From NCBI GenBank assembly GCA_944474755.1, contig OX104112.1:90905756-90969755 (forward strand): DNA of 64,000 bases. Reading direction: 5' to 3'. Source of the stretch: Limnoperna fortunei. Lineage: Eukaryota; Mollusca; Bivalvia; Mytilida; Modiolidae. The notes below the pieces were generated by a model. It was not told the origin of the DNA. It did no database searches and worked only from the letters and a program-made list of their open reading frames with translations. Below, piece by piece: positions 22,441-33,845 of this stretch (position 1 is the stretch's first letter; every line of letters begins with the position of its first letter). The position numbers and the translations under genes were made by a program.

Positions 22441-23888
22441 GGGTCCAAAGAAATACCCAAGAACACTAAAAAAATACCCAAGAATACCTCATACAAAATA
22501 GACATGAGCACAATGTTTTGTGTAAAAAATACATATTGCAAGATGGGAAATATTTTTTATGAGCAACTACAGCCTGTATATTATTTTAATGTAGAAAACC
22601 TTCTTCTTCTCTAGTACAGAAACACCATCAACTAGTTGAGGATTACGTTACGGCGCATGCTGAAAGAGTTTCGTTTCATTTTTTGAAATAGATTTTTGTA
22701 TTTACAATTTTTTTTTTTTATTATATTATTTATTTATTTAAATTTTACATTTTTTTTTTTAGATTTACTATAAGATAAAAACATGTAATTACTATTTAAG
22801 GTGAGGGTATGTATCAAGGAGGACTTGGTGAGTAAGTGCTTCCTTGAAGCTGTCAGTGGAATTTATGTTTGCAATTTTTGATGGTAGTTTGTTCCAATCT
22901 TTAATTGTTTGGCAGAAAAAGGAAAATTTGTAGCTGTCTTTGTTGCTCTAGACATGTAGATGTACCGAAATCATTTTACTACTTCATTGCTTTAACACAT
23001 ATATTTAGATTTATAAATGTATATAATATATTCTTCTTTTTTGTTTTTTTTTTGAGGTTGTATGCCGCTTTCAGTGTGACACCAATAATGTGATTAATCA
23101 GCCGTGAAGACTAAGTTCTTTTCACCTAATTATATTCCTAGTGTTAAAAATATTCGCCGTAACAAATTGGGTAATGTTGTATATACAGACTAATGCTCGT
23201 AAATCATTACTATTTTACTAATTTACGGTACTGTGTATTGTTGATAGCATTCTTTGTATAATGGGACTAGGACTTTACTTAGAAAAAAGTCATTTTTTAT
23301 TTAGTTATATGCTTTAATTTTATACACTAATAAAAATAAATTAAATGTCTAAATTTTCTTTGTTTAAAAAGGTCTAAAGTCTTTGGAAGACCCAAAGGTA
23401 GCCAAGCTACGTTAGGTTGAATAAAATACGTTAAATAGTCTATAAAGAACGAGAATGAATTGTTTAAATAGAATTGTGTTTAAGTGCCAGCGTATTTACC
23501 ACCTTTTTGAATTTGATTAAATTTTTGGCGAATATTTAATCCTTGGTGTTGTGTTGGTTTTACAAAAAACCAAGCCATATATCGTCGTAATAACATGTAT
23601 TATTGTTTACAATATGACAACAATAAAGTATAAATTGAAATAAATCGGTGCTGAAACAAGCGCCACACGCCCATATGCGCTTAACCAGGTTAATATCTGC
23701 ATCAAAGGATTCTGCAGCGCGTGCCAAATCGATCACACTACACATTCAAACTGACCCAGTAAATAAATACATATTGCACCATTTTGAACCAATTTAATAG
23801 CCTAAAAGTATATTTTGGTGTTTAAAAAATGTCCATTTTGTACTTTTATGAGGTATTCTTGGAAGTTCTTGGGTATTTCTTTGGACCG
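22441..23888. mobile_element. Non-autonomous TIR transposon, copy A (about 1.45 kb)
   Basis: The left end reads GGGTCCAAAGAAATACCCAA and the right end is its inverse, ending TTCTTGGGTATTTCTTTGGA and CCG. Flanks share AAGTATC (22434-22440 and 23890-23896), 7 of a likely 8-bp target duplication. Internal blocks match copy B (46694-47706), for example 'gtgtaaaaaatacatattgc' and 'tttggaagacccaaaggtagccaagc'. No transposase ORF is visible. An 8-bp duplication would suit hAT- or P-like elements, but the ends match no family that I know. Confidence 0.75.
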
Positions 23889-26130
23889 CAAGTATCTTGT
23901 ACTGATATTTTCTCTTCTCTTGTACAACTTTCTTGTAAAACTAACAATGAATATTGCATACAAGTTTCATTCAGTAGCGTTGGATACCAACCTATCCTTT
24001 TCTCGGAAACTTATGAGCAGGTCATGCCTTATCGCTGTAAAATTTCAAGAGGATACATTTCCTGCTATTCAAATTGATATCGATATCACGTTTATGATTA
24101 AATATACGAGACATGTATAGCAGCAAGTCAATTAACAAATATTTATTCCACTATTTGAAATAAGGTACCCGGCAGGGTTGATATTTTATTAATATATGTA
24201 TGAATTTAACAGCATAAGGAAACTTATTACATAATGGACACAACTCTCAAAACCACTATCAACATTTTGATTACAAAATGTTCAAATAAAATGTCATCAA
24301 AGATACCAAGGTTATAAAATTTACTACTCCAAATTGCGTGTTTCGTCCAGTCAAGTCTCATCAGTGACGCTGAAATCCCCAAAATATTTAAAATTCAAAT
24401 GAATAAGATGTTGCAGGGCATTTAACCATCAAAATAAAAAAAAACTGGCTAAGGCGATCTACAACTTGCAAATAGAAAACTTTTTGTATTTTTCGAAATT
24501 TCAAACCCGAAAATTTAGGCGATAACTATATTGCCTCAATATCAAAACCATGTTTGAACGCGCGTGTTTTATCAATAATAAATATCATCGTGCATGATTT
24601 CAAGTACGTCTATTTATTGTTATAAAACTTACGTGTAAACCTGTTGATATTCAAACAAAAACAATTCCAATCAAGGAAAATTGATACCAACGTATCCTTT
24701 TCCTGATACTTGTAACTTTATCAAAACATTTTTCAGATCCAAATATTTATCAGTATAGTTATCAGTATTCTGTTTGTACAAAATATAGGTTACATGTATA
24801 TATTAACAAGCTCCATCTTAACACAATGAACTTTGCAAAAAATCCTCAACCCCAGTTTAACTACAAGAGTTACCTAGGCGGAGTTGTGTTTTATAATGAC
24901 TTAAACATTTAAACATGTATGTATTGATAATCTTATTAGATAATTATCAATATAAAAGATTGTGGCTATCAGTTTTTGTTTCGCCTGCGACGGTAGTCGC
25001 TGGAGGCAAGACATATGTATAGGAATCCGGTGGTAAACACTTGGACATCGTGCTTCATATCTTTGGAAGCCTAGGTCCATCAAATTTGGTCGACTGCAGG
25101 TAGCTTATGATGTGTACTTGCCAGTCAGTCACCTGTCACCTTACCTTGACCTCAGTTTTACAGTTTAGCGGCTACGTTCAATTTTTTAAGTTAAGGCAGT
25201 CCTCTGTAACCATGCATGGTAGGTTGACAATTTATGTTATATAGGTTGCTGATGAATAGTAAATGACTCTATGGTAGGTGTCATCTGACCCTGACCTCAA
25301 TTTCACGGTCCAGTTTTTGGATTAGAGCAGTTCCTTTGTAACCATGCATGGTAGGATGACAGTATTTGGTATATTGGTTGCTAATGATTAGTACATGACG
25401 GTCTCGTAGCTTTAAACTGACAATGACCTCAATTTCATGGTCCATTGACTAGGTTAAAGTTTTTGGATTATGTCCGTTTTTCTGTAATTTAATGCTATTT
25501 ACGCAATGCTTATGACGTAATTTTTTTCGTTACTTATGCTGAATGCAGGAGAGACATTTCTGTTTAAATTACATGCAAAACATGTTAGCTACAAAAATGC
25601 TTTCCACGTTCACGTGAATAAATCTACGAAACAAATCCAGTTTTTGTTATTCAGACAGCAGTCATAATTTCCAAATTCAAATTATATGCAGTATAAATAG
25701 TTTGTCTTGAATGTTATTTACAAAAAAGACCAACACAATACACAAATTTTAATTGGCGTCTACGTCTTGTAGACAAAAAGACATATACACATAAATACTT
25801 GTAGCGTTGACAAATAAAGAGAAAATAAAGATTATTTAATTTTTCTGAATAGGGAATAAACGCTACTGAGTATTACTGTTTTACTGATAATTAAACTAAT
25901 TCTCACATTTTTTAGTAAGTTTTGTTTTTATTTGTTTCCTCAATCGTAAGTTGAAATGACAAAAATAGAAGAAACAGGAAGGATAACACGTGATTAAAAA
26001 TGATGTGAATCCCCTTAAAATAATGAACTAACATCTAGTGTGTTACTTATATTAACATATCGACAACTGTTTGTGTATGGATATAGAATTCTGAGATTTT
26101 ATGAAATAGAGCTGAATAATAAAAAAGATA
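23889..26130. other. Intergenic region upstream of RBCK1-like copy 2
   Basis: No gene recognised. It includes a threefold degenerate repeat at about 25125-25480 and AT-rich sequence. Any promoter or 5' UTR of copy 2 should lie at its right end; I see no TATA-like element that I would defend. Confidence 0.45.
25125..25480. repeat. Degenerate direct repeats, about 150-bp unit
   Basis: Three blocks share 'tgacctcaatttcacggtcc', 'ttttggattagagcagt', 'gtaaccatgcatggtagg' and 'tggttgctaatgattagtaaatgac'. Typical degenerate dispersed repeat with internal duplication. Confidence 0.6.
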
Positions 26131-26394
26131 ATGAACAACAAGAGCAAAATGCTGATTCCTGGAAGCAGACATAAATCATCAGTTGTGTTTTTTTATCATG
26201 AGTTGCCCAAGATAGCGTCTTGTAGTGAATGTGTCGTATTGGTGCCATTGCCAAATATCGAAAGGAAGATAACTGATTTTTTTAGATTCAAAACAGCCGA
26301 GCAGAAGTTATTTTCACTTGGTTCTTGCAGTACTTTATTATTGGAATATAGTTCGAATGAAGATGTGGTAAATTTTGCAGAATGTGAAAATCAG
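26131..26394 (+). CDS. Copy 2 first coding exon: PH-like domain, N-terminal half
   Basis: A true ATG (MNNKSKMLIPGSRHKSSVVF...) opens 88 codons that end phase 0 before GTACTT. It joins in frame with 28608. The alternating hydrophobic pattern (VVFFYHELPKI, CVVLVPLPN, STLLLEYSS) fits the strands of a SHARPIN-type PH superfamily fold. Sequence identity to vertebrate SHARPIN is low, so the call rests on position ahead of LTM and UBL and on strand pattern. There is no visible counterpart for copy 1 because that region is outside the window. Confidence 0.6.
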
Positions 26395-29300
26395 GTACTT
26401 TTCATCATTGGTCAATTTCTTAGACTTCTATTTTAATGACGCTTCTTTTGTCTATTGTAGCCTTTCATAACCAACAGTTCAGGTTAGCTACTGTCATTAC
26501 TTGATTTCCATTGTTGTTATCCTCATCCGTCAATGCTTTAATAAAAAAACTCTGCCTTTCAAAAAACATGGTCTCATTATAAGTGCACTAATGGCAAAAC
26601 GAAGGAAGGATTCTATAGGTTTGCATAACGCTCAGCTGTCTGTCCAGTAAGGCTCTCCTTTTCCAGCATGTTTGTATTAATTCAAACCATATGTGTTATA
26701 TATGATTTCATATTGTTGTTGTTGCAGACTGAGTTTCAGTGTCTTTCCGGTTGAGTGATTTCTGCAAAAATTGTGATCTTTAGTCATTAAAAATGTCTAT
26801 ATTCCAGATTGAATAAGTAAAATATTTGGCATATAAGAACATCTTATGAAGTTGCAACAAACCAAGTTTTAGTTTTATTCTGTTTAAGCGGTCTAAAAGA
26901 TTTGCTTTCAAATAGTTATTTGTCCTACTTAGTGTATTGATATCTAGATAAAATATTTGGTATCTTGTAATCTCATAAGAGTTACGAACCAAGTATTAGT
27001 TTCATTCTATCTAAGCAGTCTCAAAGTTTTGCTTTTTGAACGAAAAAACTTGACACAGGTACAAAATATGTAAATTAAAAAAGATACGCCAAAACGTTCG
27101 TTTTTATGATAAGCATTTGAAATATTTGGTTAACCTGTATATTTCAACTTCTATTAATGTTAAATGGAAAAGTTAAAAATTAATATATAACTTATACAAT
27201 GACGCCATTTTTATTGGATTAGGAAGCCAGATTATTCAGTTAAATCTGAAAATTTGACGTCAATGCCCTTAGTCAGTTTGGAACTCACAAACACAGTGTT
27301 GGCAATCAAGTTGGGCTGCAGCGCCCTTGTAAAATATAAGAAGATAATATCGATAGTTTCTTTTTTCTACAATGTCTAATTGATATAATCATGTAACAAT
27401 CAACATCAGTTAAAATAAAATACATTTTGGTCACTGAACACATGTAGTAAAAATTATAAAGTGCCTTACTCTCAATTAATATTTTATTTTCTTCAAGACT
27501 GCAGTAGTCACATCACAGTATAAAAAGAAGATGCCATGATAAAATTAAAAAGCTTATCAATATTGAAAGACAAACGCGTAGCCAAAATATATAAATGGAT
27601 AAACACCAACACTTGGCACTTTCTCTTTTAAAATGGATAAACAAGCGAAGAAGCCTATAAATGACAACTCAGTTTCATTTTAACTCTAAAATCATATTAT
27701 TATTCATTAGTTTATTTACAGAAGTTATAAAAAATTACTCTTGGATAATTTTTCTATTGAAACATAATAGATTTAATTGATTTGATACCTGAATTATTGT
27801 GTATTTGGTCCTCAACAAAATTTATGTATTTGTTCTGTAATGCTCACCAGTAAGTGTACATTTAATTAAAATTAAAATTTTAATGCTTACATTTAAAATT
27901 AATTTATGTAGAAACACATTTTATCACGAGTTTTAATCATGTGTTTCGAATCCTAGTTGAATTGCGACCACTCCTATGACATGTCGTTATATTGATTTAT
28001 GGCTCTCTTTACCTAACCAATGGTAAGATAACATTTTCTTCGAAACATATACATGAGATCTAATATTTTGTTAATTTTTTTTTAAACAAAATGTTATGAC
28101 CCATAAATTAACCAATGTTATAAGATGTTCCCTCTTCTTAAAAACATCTTTTTAACCTAAAATCTAGGCTTATATGAAACAATGTGTATTTTCTTTGTAG
28201 AAAATTTGATGAATACCTTATTTCAGCAATTAATTTTAGCTGAGTGAGCTAGATAAATAATGTTTAGATTAATGAAAATCAAGCTTTAAGCCTTGGCATT
28301 GAATTTTAAATCATTTCAAACCCCCGCTGTTGCACTCAACATGAACATTTAAAATCAGTTTGAACTCAAGCTGTAACCATTAAACTTGCATTATAATTAA
28401 TGTACTTTTTCAGGCTCTAGTTAATACCTGTAATTTTAATATTATTACTTATACTGGATCTTGACTCTAGCTGTTACTTTAACTGAAATTAAATTTCATC
28501 TCCTTTTGTAGACAACAGCTGTTCAACATAGCCTTTATAAAACAATGCAGTTGATGTATTTCATTTTTTAAATTCTTAAAAATTATATTGTGTGTACTCT
28601 ATTTTAGATTCCAATTGTTACTCTCAATTTGAACCGTATAGTTCAAAAGACACTGAAGTACAAGGATTTAAAAGTCTTGCAGGAGTTTCACTTAGATGAC
28701 AATGGAAAAAAGAGATCATTTGTTCTTCAGTTCAGTAAAGGACCGGAGTTTGACAAGTTTTATCAGAAACTAAGGGAAGTAGTCAAAGTGTTAAAATCAT
28801 GTAGAGACTGCAAATCAGTTGTCAATAAAAGTAAGAAGGTTTTTTTATCGGTAAAAATCCATTTACATTTCACTTTTTTTTCCAATCCGCAGTCCAAAAG
28901 TGTTTACTTTATTACTCTTTTAAACATCTTATTTCGTAGCAATCGTAAATATATACGCTTTTCTGCTTTTTCAAGTCATTATATACATGGGTTTATGATG
29001 GAGCAAAAACAGTTTCCAAGTCTACGAAAACTGTATTATCATACATTCAGCACAGTTAATAGCGTTTCATAGATTTATAGCACAGTTAATAGCAATCTTG
29101 ATCAGTAGATAGTTGATAATATGGATCACTATTGGTTACATAGCAGAATATTTATGTTGGATCACCCACTATACCACTTCATTATTTTAACTCATGGCAT
29201 GGTTGTTATTTTATTACCATTGACTTTGGCACAATTTACACCTTTAACGATAATTATAGCCCTCTTTGTCTAAATGTACTTTTCAGAATATTATCTAATT

Positions 29301-31672
29301 GGCTACAGACAGAAAGAAGAACCGGAGTTGATAAAGGAAATAACCATGGTAAAAAGGAAAACAGATAACGGAAGTATATCTTCTTTATCTTCAGATAACT
29401 CAGTCAACTCTGTAACAAATCTTTCAGAGTGTGATAATATTCCTCCTACTGTCCTTTCTAAGCCCTTTAGAGTATCGGACTCCTGTAGAGTTATTGGATT
29501 AGAAGAAGCCCTAAAGGTACCAAAGCTACAGAGGAATAGATCACTATCCGAGAGTACACTACAGAAAAATGAGTTTGAAACAGAAATACTTGGTTCTTTG
29601 CAGAAACCTAATTCGGGACTTGTTTTTCTGCGCACTTGTGATGATCCAGCATGGACAGTGAAAAAAACGTCATCTAATATTGACGGTGACGAAACTATAC
29701 AAAATAAAACAAAAAAGTCAAATAAAAGCGGGCACGCATCAAATAATGAAGAGGGTTCTATCAATAGTTGGGAAATTATTCCTAGTGTTAGAATGACTGA
29801 AATCGACAAAGATCAAAACAGAAATTCACATGAATGCGAATTTTTATACAGCGTAAATATTAACGATATTGACGGCAATAAAGACAGGACATTGGTTTAT
29901 TCTCGTGACTTTATTAAGAGTGTGAACATCACAGACATTGACGTCAAACATACTGTCCAGGAAAGTCACAGTGACGATCATCTCAGTGTCTCTAATTGTG
30001 ATCGGGATTTTAATGAGACAATGAAGGCGCGACAAGAACAACTCCACTTAAGACAGTATGTTGAACTGTTACAGATAGCTATAAATGATGGTGACAGAGA
30101 AAATGCCAGACAATTTGTTGACATATTGGCAGCCGGTCATGTGAAAGTGGCAATAACTGTTAATGAAGAAGAGCCAGATGTCGAAGACATCCGGTAGGAA
30201 GTAAAGCCAAATTAATTATAATAGATCAATAAATATGTAATAAGCATGACTATGGTAGCAGAACAATATTTTCAGACGATAAAGATTATCAAACTTTTTG
30301 TCATTCATAATGATCTTGCTAACGTATTCATTTAGAATTGCAGATCAAATCAAGACAATGCACGTTATTTTACACTGTCCAATAATACAAATTATGTTTG
30401 TACGAACTTTGGAAACAGTTACAATTGTGAAGCTCTCGAAATCATATCTCGCTTGTTTCATGATGAGTACAAATAAACTTATATTTTCTGACAATGTGTG
30501 GTTATTGTATTTATCCATTAACAAGAAATACATGTACATTTTAAAATGGAAAAAAACACACATTTCTAACTTTTTTGGGGTTAAACTTTTGTGCATATAT
30601 TGATTACAAATGTTTTTGTTTATATAGTAGCAAACATTTATTATATTTTTTATTGTGCAGCAAATATAATGAGTTAAGGATTAAACTGTTTTTAATATTA
30701 CGTATAATAATACTATTTTGTAGAATAAAAGTATGTATTGACGATAACGAGAGTGTTGGTTGGAGTTTGTTACTAAGTGTACAACTTGCTGATACTGTTG
30801 AACAACTAAAGGCAAAGGTAAGTTTCGATATATAAAAGCAAAGCATGAGGTTTGGCATGCCATAAAACCTGGTGTAACCCACCATTTCTTGTGAAATGCA
30901 TGTACAAAGTCCGAACAATTGGTGTAGTTGCTATAGTTTTGGTTGTTGTTTCTAAAGTTTACCGGTTTCTTGGACTTTGTGGATTGTCTTTTTAGAGTTT
31001 TCTTGGTGTTTGTTATTTTGTTACTATCTTCCTTACCATATGTAACCAACACACATGTCTAAATAAACCACAAACAATTACTGTAGCAGCATAGAGCATA
31101 AACATCTCGATATTTGTTTACAATCTTTTCCGTTTTGTTATTATAAGGTTAAATGATATTTATCTGTTGAATATTTTGGGAACACTGGTAAAATGTTCAG
31201 AACGATGACTCAAATCCCCTCAATCTTTCCATCATCATTTATATTCTACGTATGTCAAGTCTTGAATGAGTATACATGTAGATAATTATTTTTAAAAATG
31301 TGTAAAAAAAATAATATACTACAGCTTCCTGTTCTTCCTGATATAGCTGACAAAGCATCATTATACTCCAATACTAAAATTAAAAAAAATAATAAACTAG
31401 ATTTATTTTACAGACAAAATTGTGTAATATAGCATCAATAAAAATACTTGAATTTATGAAGGAAATAATAATTTTTATAACTCTTTTCTGATTATTAGAT
31501 GTTTTATAAATATAAATTTCCAATGGAGGTACAGAAATGGATTGTGGGTAACAAGATAGCAAGAGATAAAGACACGCTAGAGAAACTGGGAGTGATCAAT
31601 GGTCAAACTGTATTTCTGTTTCTAGTTTCTGCTAAATCTGTAGAGCTTGATAAGCAGGAAGTGCAGGGTCTA
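26131..31672 (+). CDS. RBCK1/SHARPIN-like gene, copy 2: PH-like, LTM-like and UBL exons (3' end broken)
   Basis: Five exons (26131-26394, 28608-28830, 29287-30193, 30724-30817, 31499-31672) join in phase (0, 1, 2, 0) into about 554 codons without a stop. The order is a PH-like N-terminus (about residues 1-160), a Ser/Asp-rich disordered linker, a helix resembling the LUBAC-tethering motif (about residues 415-450), then the UBL. This is the N-terminal architecture of SHARPIN. Downstream the gene is ruined: the next exon is decayed and split by a BEL/Pao element and the NZF exon is absent. Read-through past 31672 would stop at 31706-31708 after a short tail. It may be a transcribed truncated gene or a pseudogene with intact 5' exons. 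Confidence 0.7.
26395..28607 (+). other. Copy 2 intron 1
   Basis: AT-rich, no exon or recognisable element; a short related pair 'tctaaaagatttgctttcaa' / 'tctcaaagttttgctttttg' occurs near 26891 and 27021. Confidence 0.5.
28608..28830 (+). CDS. Copy 2 exon: PH-like domain, C-terminal half
   Basis: The acceptor is ATTTTAG and the donor follows AATAAAA (phase 1). It encodes IPIVTLNLNRIVQKTLKYKD, then SFVLQFSKGPEFDKFYQKLR and a closing helix. A terminal strand followed by an amphipathic helix (FVLQFS..PEFDKFYQKLREVVKVL) is the usual PH-domain end and parallels the 'LSLHFLNPQEAQRWAVLVR' helix of SHARPIN. Confidence 0.65.
29287..30193 (+). CDS. Copy 2 exon: disordered linker and LUBAC-tethering-like motif
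   Basis: A 907-bp exon (acceptor TTTTCAG, donor after ATCCG, phase 2). Most is low-complexity Ser/Asn/Asp-rich linker with tracts such as SISSLSSDNSVNS, probably regulatory. Near the end lies LRQYVELLQIAINDGDRENA followed by RQFVDILAAGHVKVAITV. This matches the two-helix LTM of HOIL-1 (LSLTRAVAGGDEQVA...WLAEQRVPLSVQL) in the 'GD...A..' turn and in 'LA..V...V.V'. The LTM mediates HOIL-1/SHARPIN pairing in vertebrate LUBAC. Confidence 0.75.
30371..30498. repeat. Inverted-repeat element, degenerate copy of the 18257 family
   Basis: The right part reads GAGTACAAATAAACTTATAT and TTTTCTGACAATGTG, matching 18352-18384. The left arm (ACACTGTCCAATAATACAAA) is decayed. It lies in the intron before the first UBL exon of copy 2. 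Confidence 0.5.
30724..30817 (+). CDS. Copy 2 exon: UBL domain, first half
   Basis: A 94-bp exon after TTTTGTAG ending before GTAAGT, equal in length and phase to 334-427. It encodes IKVCIDDNESVGWSLLLSVQ to EQLKAK. Joined to the previous exon it reads DVEDI-R-IKV, paralleling the DIRLWV start of the human HOIL-1 UBL. Confidence 0.82.
31499..31672 (+). CDS. Copy 2 exon: UBL domain, second half
   Basis: Begins after ATTAG and encodes [20 protein letters not shown], then TVFLFLVSAKSVELDKQEVQ. The donor GTAAGT follows 31672. Compared with copy 1, the last part is 7 bases shorter, so it ends phase 0 instead of 1 and would not join the next ancestral exon in frame. The KQEVQ ending resembles the vertebrate NPQELQ sequence. 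Confidence 0.82.
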
Positions 31673-32609
31673 GTAAGTACAACATTTGTTGTCTGCTTTA
31701 ATGCTTAGCAGTTTTGTCAAATATTAGCTGTGAGCTTTTAGAGTGAAGTAGTAGAAGCACAAAAAAGGATCGAAGATGCCTTGGTGTGATCATAAAACGA
31801 TAAGTCAGGGACAGACTAAATCATGCTTATTAAGAAGAGTGGGCAACAACAAAACAAACACATAACACAAAATCCAAAATATCGAGGTTAATGTTTGTTA
31901 TAAAACTAATTGCAATTCATTTGGGATAGTTTGATTGTCAGTTGTCTCATTGTTGTATTAATCTTCAGCTAAGGGTACCAAGTTTTGCCTTGAAATTACA
32001 TAATGAGGTCAAGAGATGAATATCCATTTTTGTTGAGAACATACAACGGAATCAACATTCTAAAGCAATAAAAGTCCAAGATCATAAATTGTTGGAATGT
32101 TATATTGTTTTGTAATAAATGCTGATTTTCTTTAAATTTTGCAAGGAAATTTTGAACTTTTTTATTTTTATTCCCCAGATTTGTATATTAATATTGTCAT
32201 TCACATTTTAGATCACCTGACTGAAAATGAGGTTTAGCTGCTACAATCATCTTTTAACTGTTCATTGTACATGTTTTTATTGGATCTGAACCTCGTCTTG
32301 TTTGTGTGCTTCTTGAAACATTTATCATTGTATATTGCTTAGGCGAAAATCATGACCAAGATAATCTATTCTTAAAAATATTCTCTTTAAAGTAATGGAC
32401 GTTGACTTTGCAAGAATGAAGTCAAATATGTCATCCTTTACAAATATTCCTTCTAGACGTCAATGAAGAATTGTTGTTTTTAAAACCAACTTAATTTTGA
32501 ATGTATTCATTCCACTGAACAGATGAACAAGTCAAGTGTCTTTTACCGTTTAACATCTATTTTTCAGAATCTAAAATTGGGCTTTAAAGATATTGTGAAA
32601 CAAAAAGCT
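31673..32609 (+). other. Copy 2 intron sequence
   Basis: The first 80 bases remain alignable to copy 1 after 4068 ('gtaagtacaaca.ttgttgtct', 'gcttagcagt'). The rest is AT-rich with no gene seen. AATAAA at 32114-32119 is a possible 3' end if the truncated gene is expressed. Confidence 0.45.
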
Positions 32610-33215
32610 ACTCTTTAGGTGACGTGAATCAGATCTGGATACTGAAAATTTCTTAAGATCTGTTAGAGAACATGCAGTCACGTCAACACTTTATACCCAG
32701 TATTTCTCGTAATAAGCTGAAAAAAATAAAAGAATTTATTAGACTTTGCTTCCCTATAATGAATGGAAAACTTGGATACAAATATCTGTTGCTAGGTTAG
32801 GACAAATCATCTTTCGTGAAGTACAACTCTGATTCATACAAAACGTTTGGTAATACTTAAATCATCTGAATGCTTGACTTTCTATTGATAACATTTTTGT
32901 CGTGTTTGCAGGACCTTTTTGTCCACTGACAGGCGCATTCTAACTGGTACCAAATGTGCTTCCCTTTTTGCTGACTTGTTCATCTATAATTGTATGAGGA
33001 GTTTTTTTATTTATAAGAGCTTATTACAAAAAAAAGGACTCGATGGGCATGACAGAGACAGCTAGGTACCGAAATTTAAGATTAAGGGTTGATTTTAATG
33101 TTCCTATTGTGAATTTTCATTTAGGTGTGTCAACACTCCAGCATCACCTGGATTCAGACTATCCCAAATATGATAAGTAAAGAGTGCTCTGCGTGGAACA
33201 TGAGTTATTTACCTA
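32610..33215 (+). pseudogene. Penelope-like element reverse transcriptase fragment
   Basis: Translation across frames gives a chain of motifs in order: a 'TLYTQYFS..KLKKIKEFIR' block, MNGKLGYKYLLLG, FVKYNSDSYKTFG, MLDFLIDNIFVVFAG, LTGTKCASLFADLFIYN and DFNVPIVNFHL. These correspond to the fingers/palm of PLE-type RTs, whose usual form includes GIPMGTNCAPLLADLFLY and FNFPIVNF. Several stops and frameshifts, and loss of the YIDD box region, show it is dead. It sits in the intron of copy 2 directly upstream of the decayed exon. Confidence 0.7.
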
Positions 33216-33290
33216 CTTTTAAAATTGTTTTATTGCAATGAAAAGTTTCACAATTTTTTTTTGGATAGTATTCCTGAAATTTCCGTTGAA

Positions 33291-33343
33291 CATGTTGAAA
33301 GATATATGAACATGACTGCGCAAGGGGAACGTCACATGCTACA
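33291..33343 (+). pseudogene. Decayed copy 2 linker exon, 5' piece
   Basis: Aligns with 5729-5775 of copy 1 (…gaacgtcacatgctaca against …ggcacgtcatgtgatgcctaca), including the intron tail (ATTTCCGTTG against ATTTCCATTG). The splice acceptor GCAG of copy 1 reads GAAC here. The piece ends at CTACA, the target duplication of the BEL/Pao insertion, and resumes at 44560. Confidence 0.7.
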
Positions 33344-33766
33344 TGTACTGTAATTACATTACAATTTTTTATTCCTTCTTGGATTATTAATTATCGTGTA
33401 AGATTTAACCACATCTACTTATTGTTTGGATCGGTTCAGCATCCCAGTTTCTTTGCAACTCCTCCGGACAGTCTCACAGGTTTTAGCTTCCTTTGAATTC
33501 TTTCTCTTCCGTGTGATGAAATACTTGTCCGACACGTTTTTGGATCATCTCTATTTTAGGAGTTAAACCTTGCCGACGTACAGTCAATTTACCTTCATCT
33601 TCATCTTCATCTTCATCTTCACTTCATCTTCACTTCATCCTTACTCACTGTTACTCACTCACTCACTTGTATATTACGTGGTTTAATAAACGATCTTTCC
33701 CCGGATTTGTCGTATATTTGCCCCGTACATATATTTTGGTTAGCTATCTGCCACACGGGCAGAATA
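33344..33766 (+). repeat. 5' LTR of BEL/Pao element
   Basis: 423 bp, TGTACTG...CAGAATA, with a CTTCAT microsatellite (about 33592-33630), 'ctcactcactcact', and AATAAA near 33687 that would mark the end of R. By eye it differs from the 3' LTR at four positions only (33371 region, 'tttctttgc', 'ccttcatc', 'ccccgg'). Confidence 0.95.
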
Positions 33767-33845
33767 GTAAATTGACTATACCTTGTTGGTTACTTCTTCG
33801 GGGACCGTTGTACGACTCGCGGGGTCAACACAGCATCGCCACATA

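Noticed and set aside
29303..29809. 168-codon minus-strand ORF
   Set aside because: Antisense shadow of the large copy 2 linker exon; the plus strand has correct splice sites, phase and the LTM-like motif.
33767..33845. Primer binding site of the BEL/Pao element
   Set aside because: I could not match the bases after the 5' LTR confidently to any tRNA 3' end, so no PBS is claimed.
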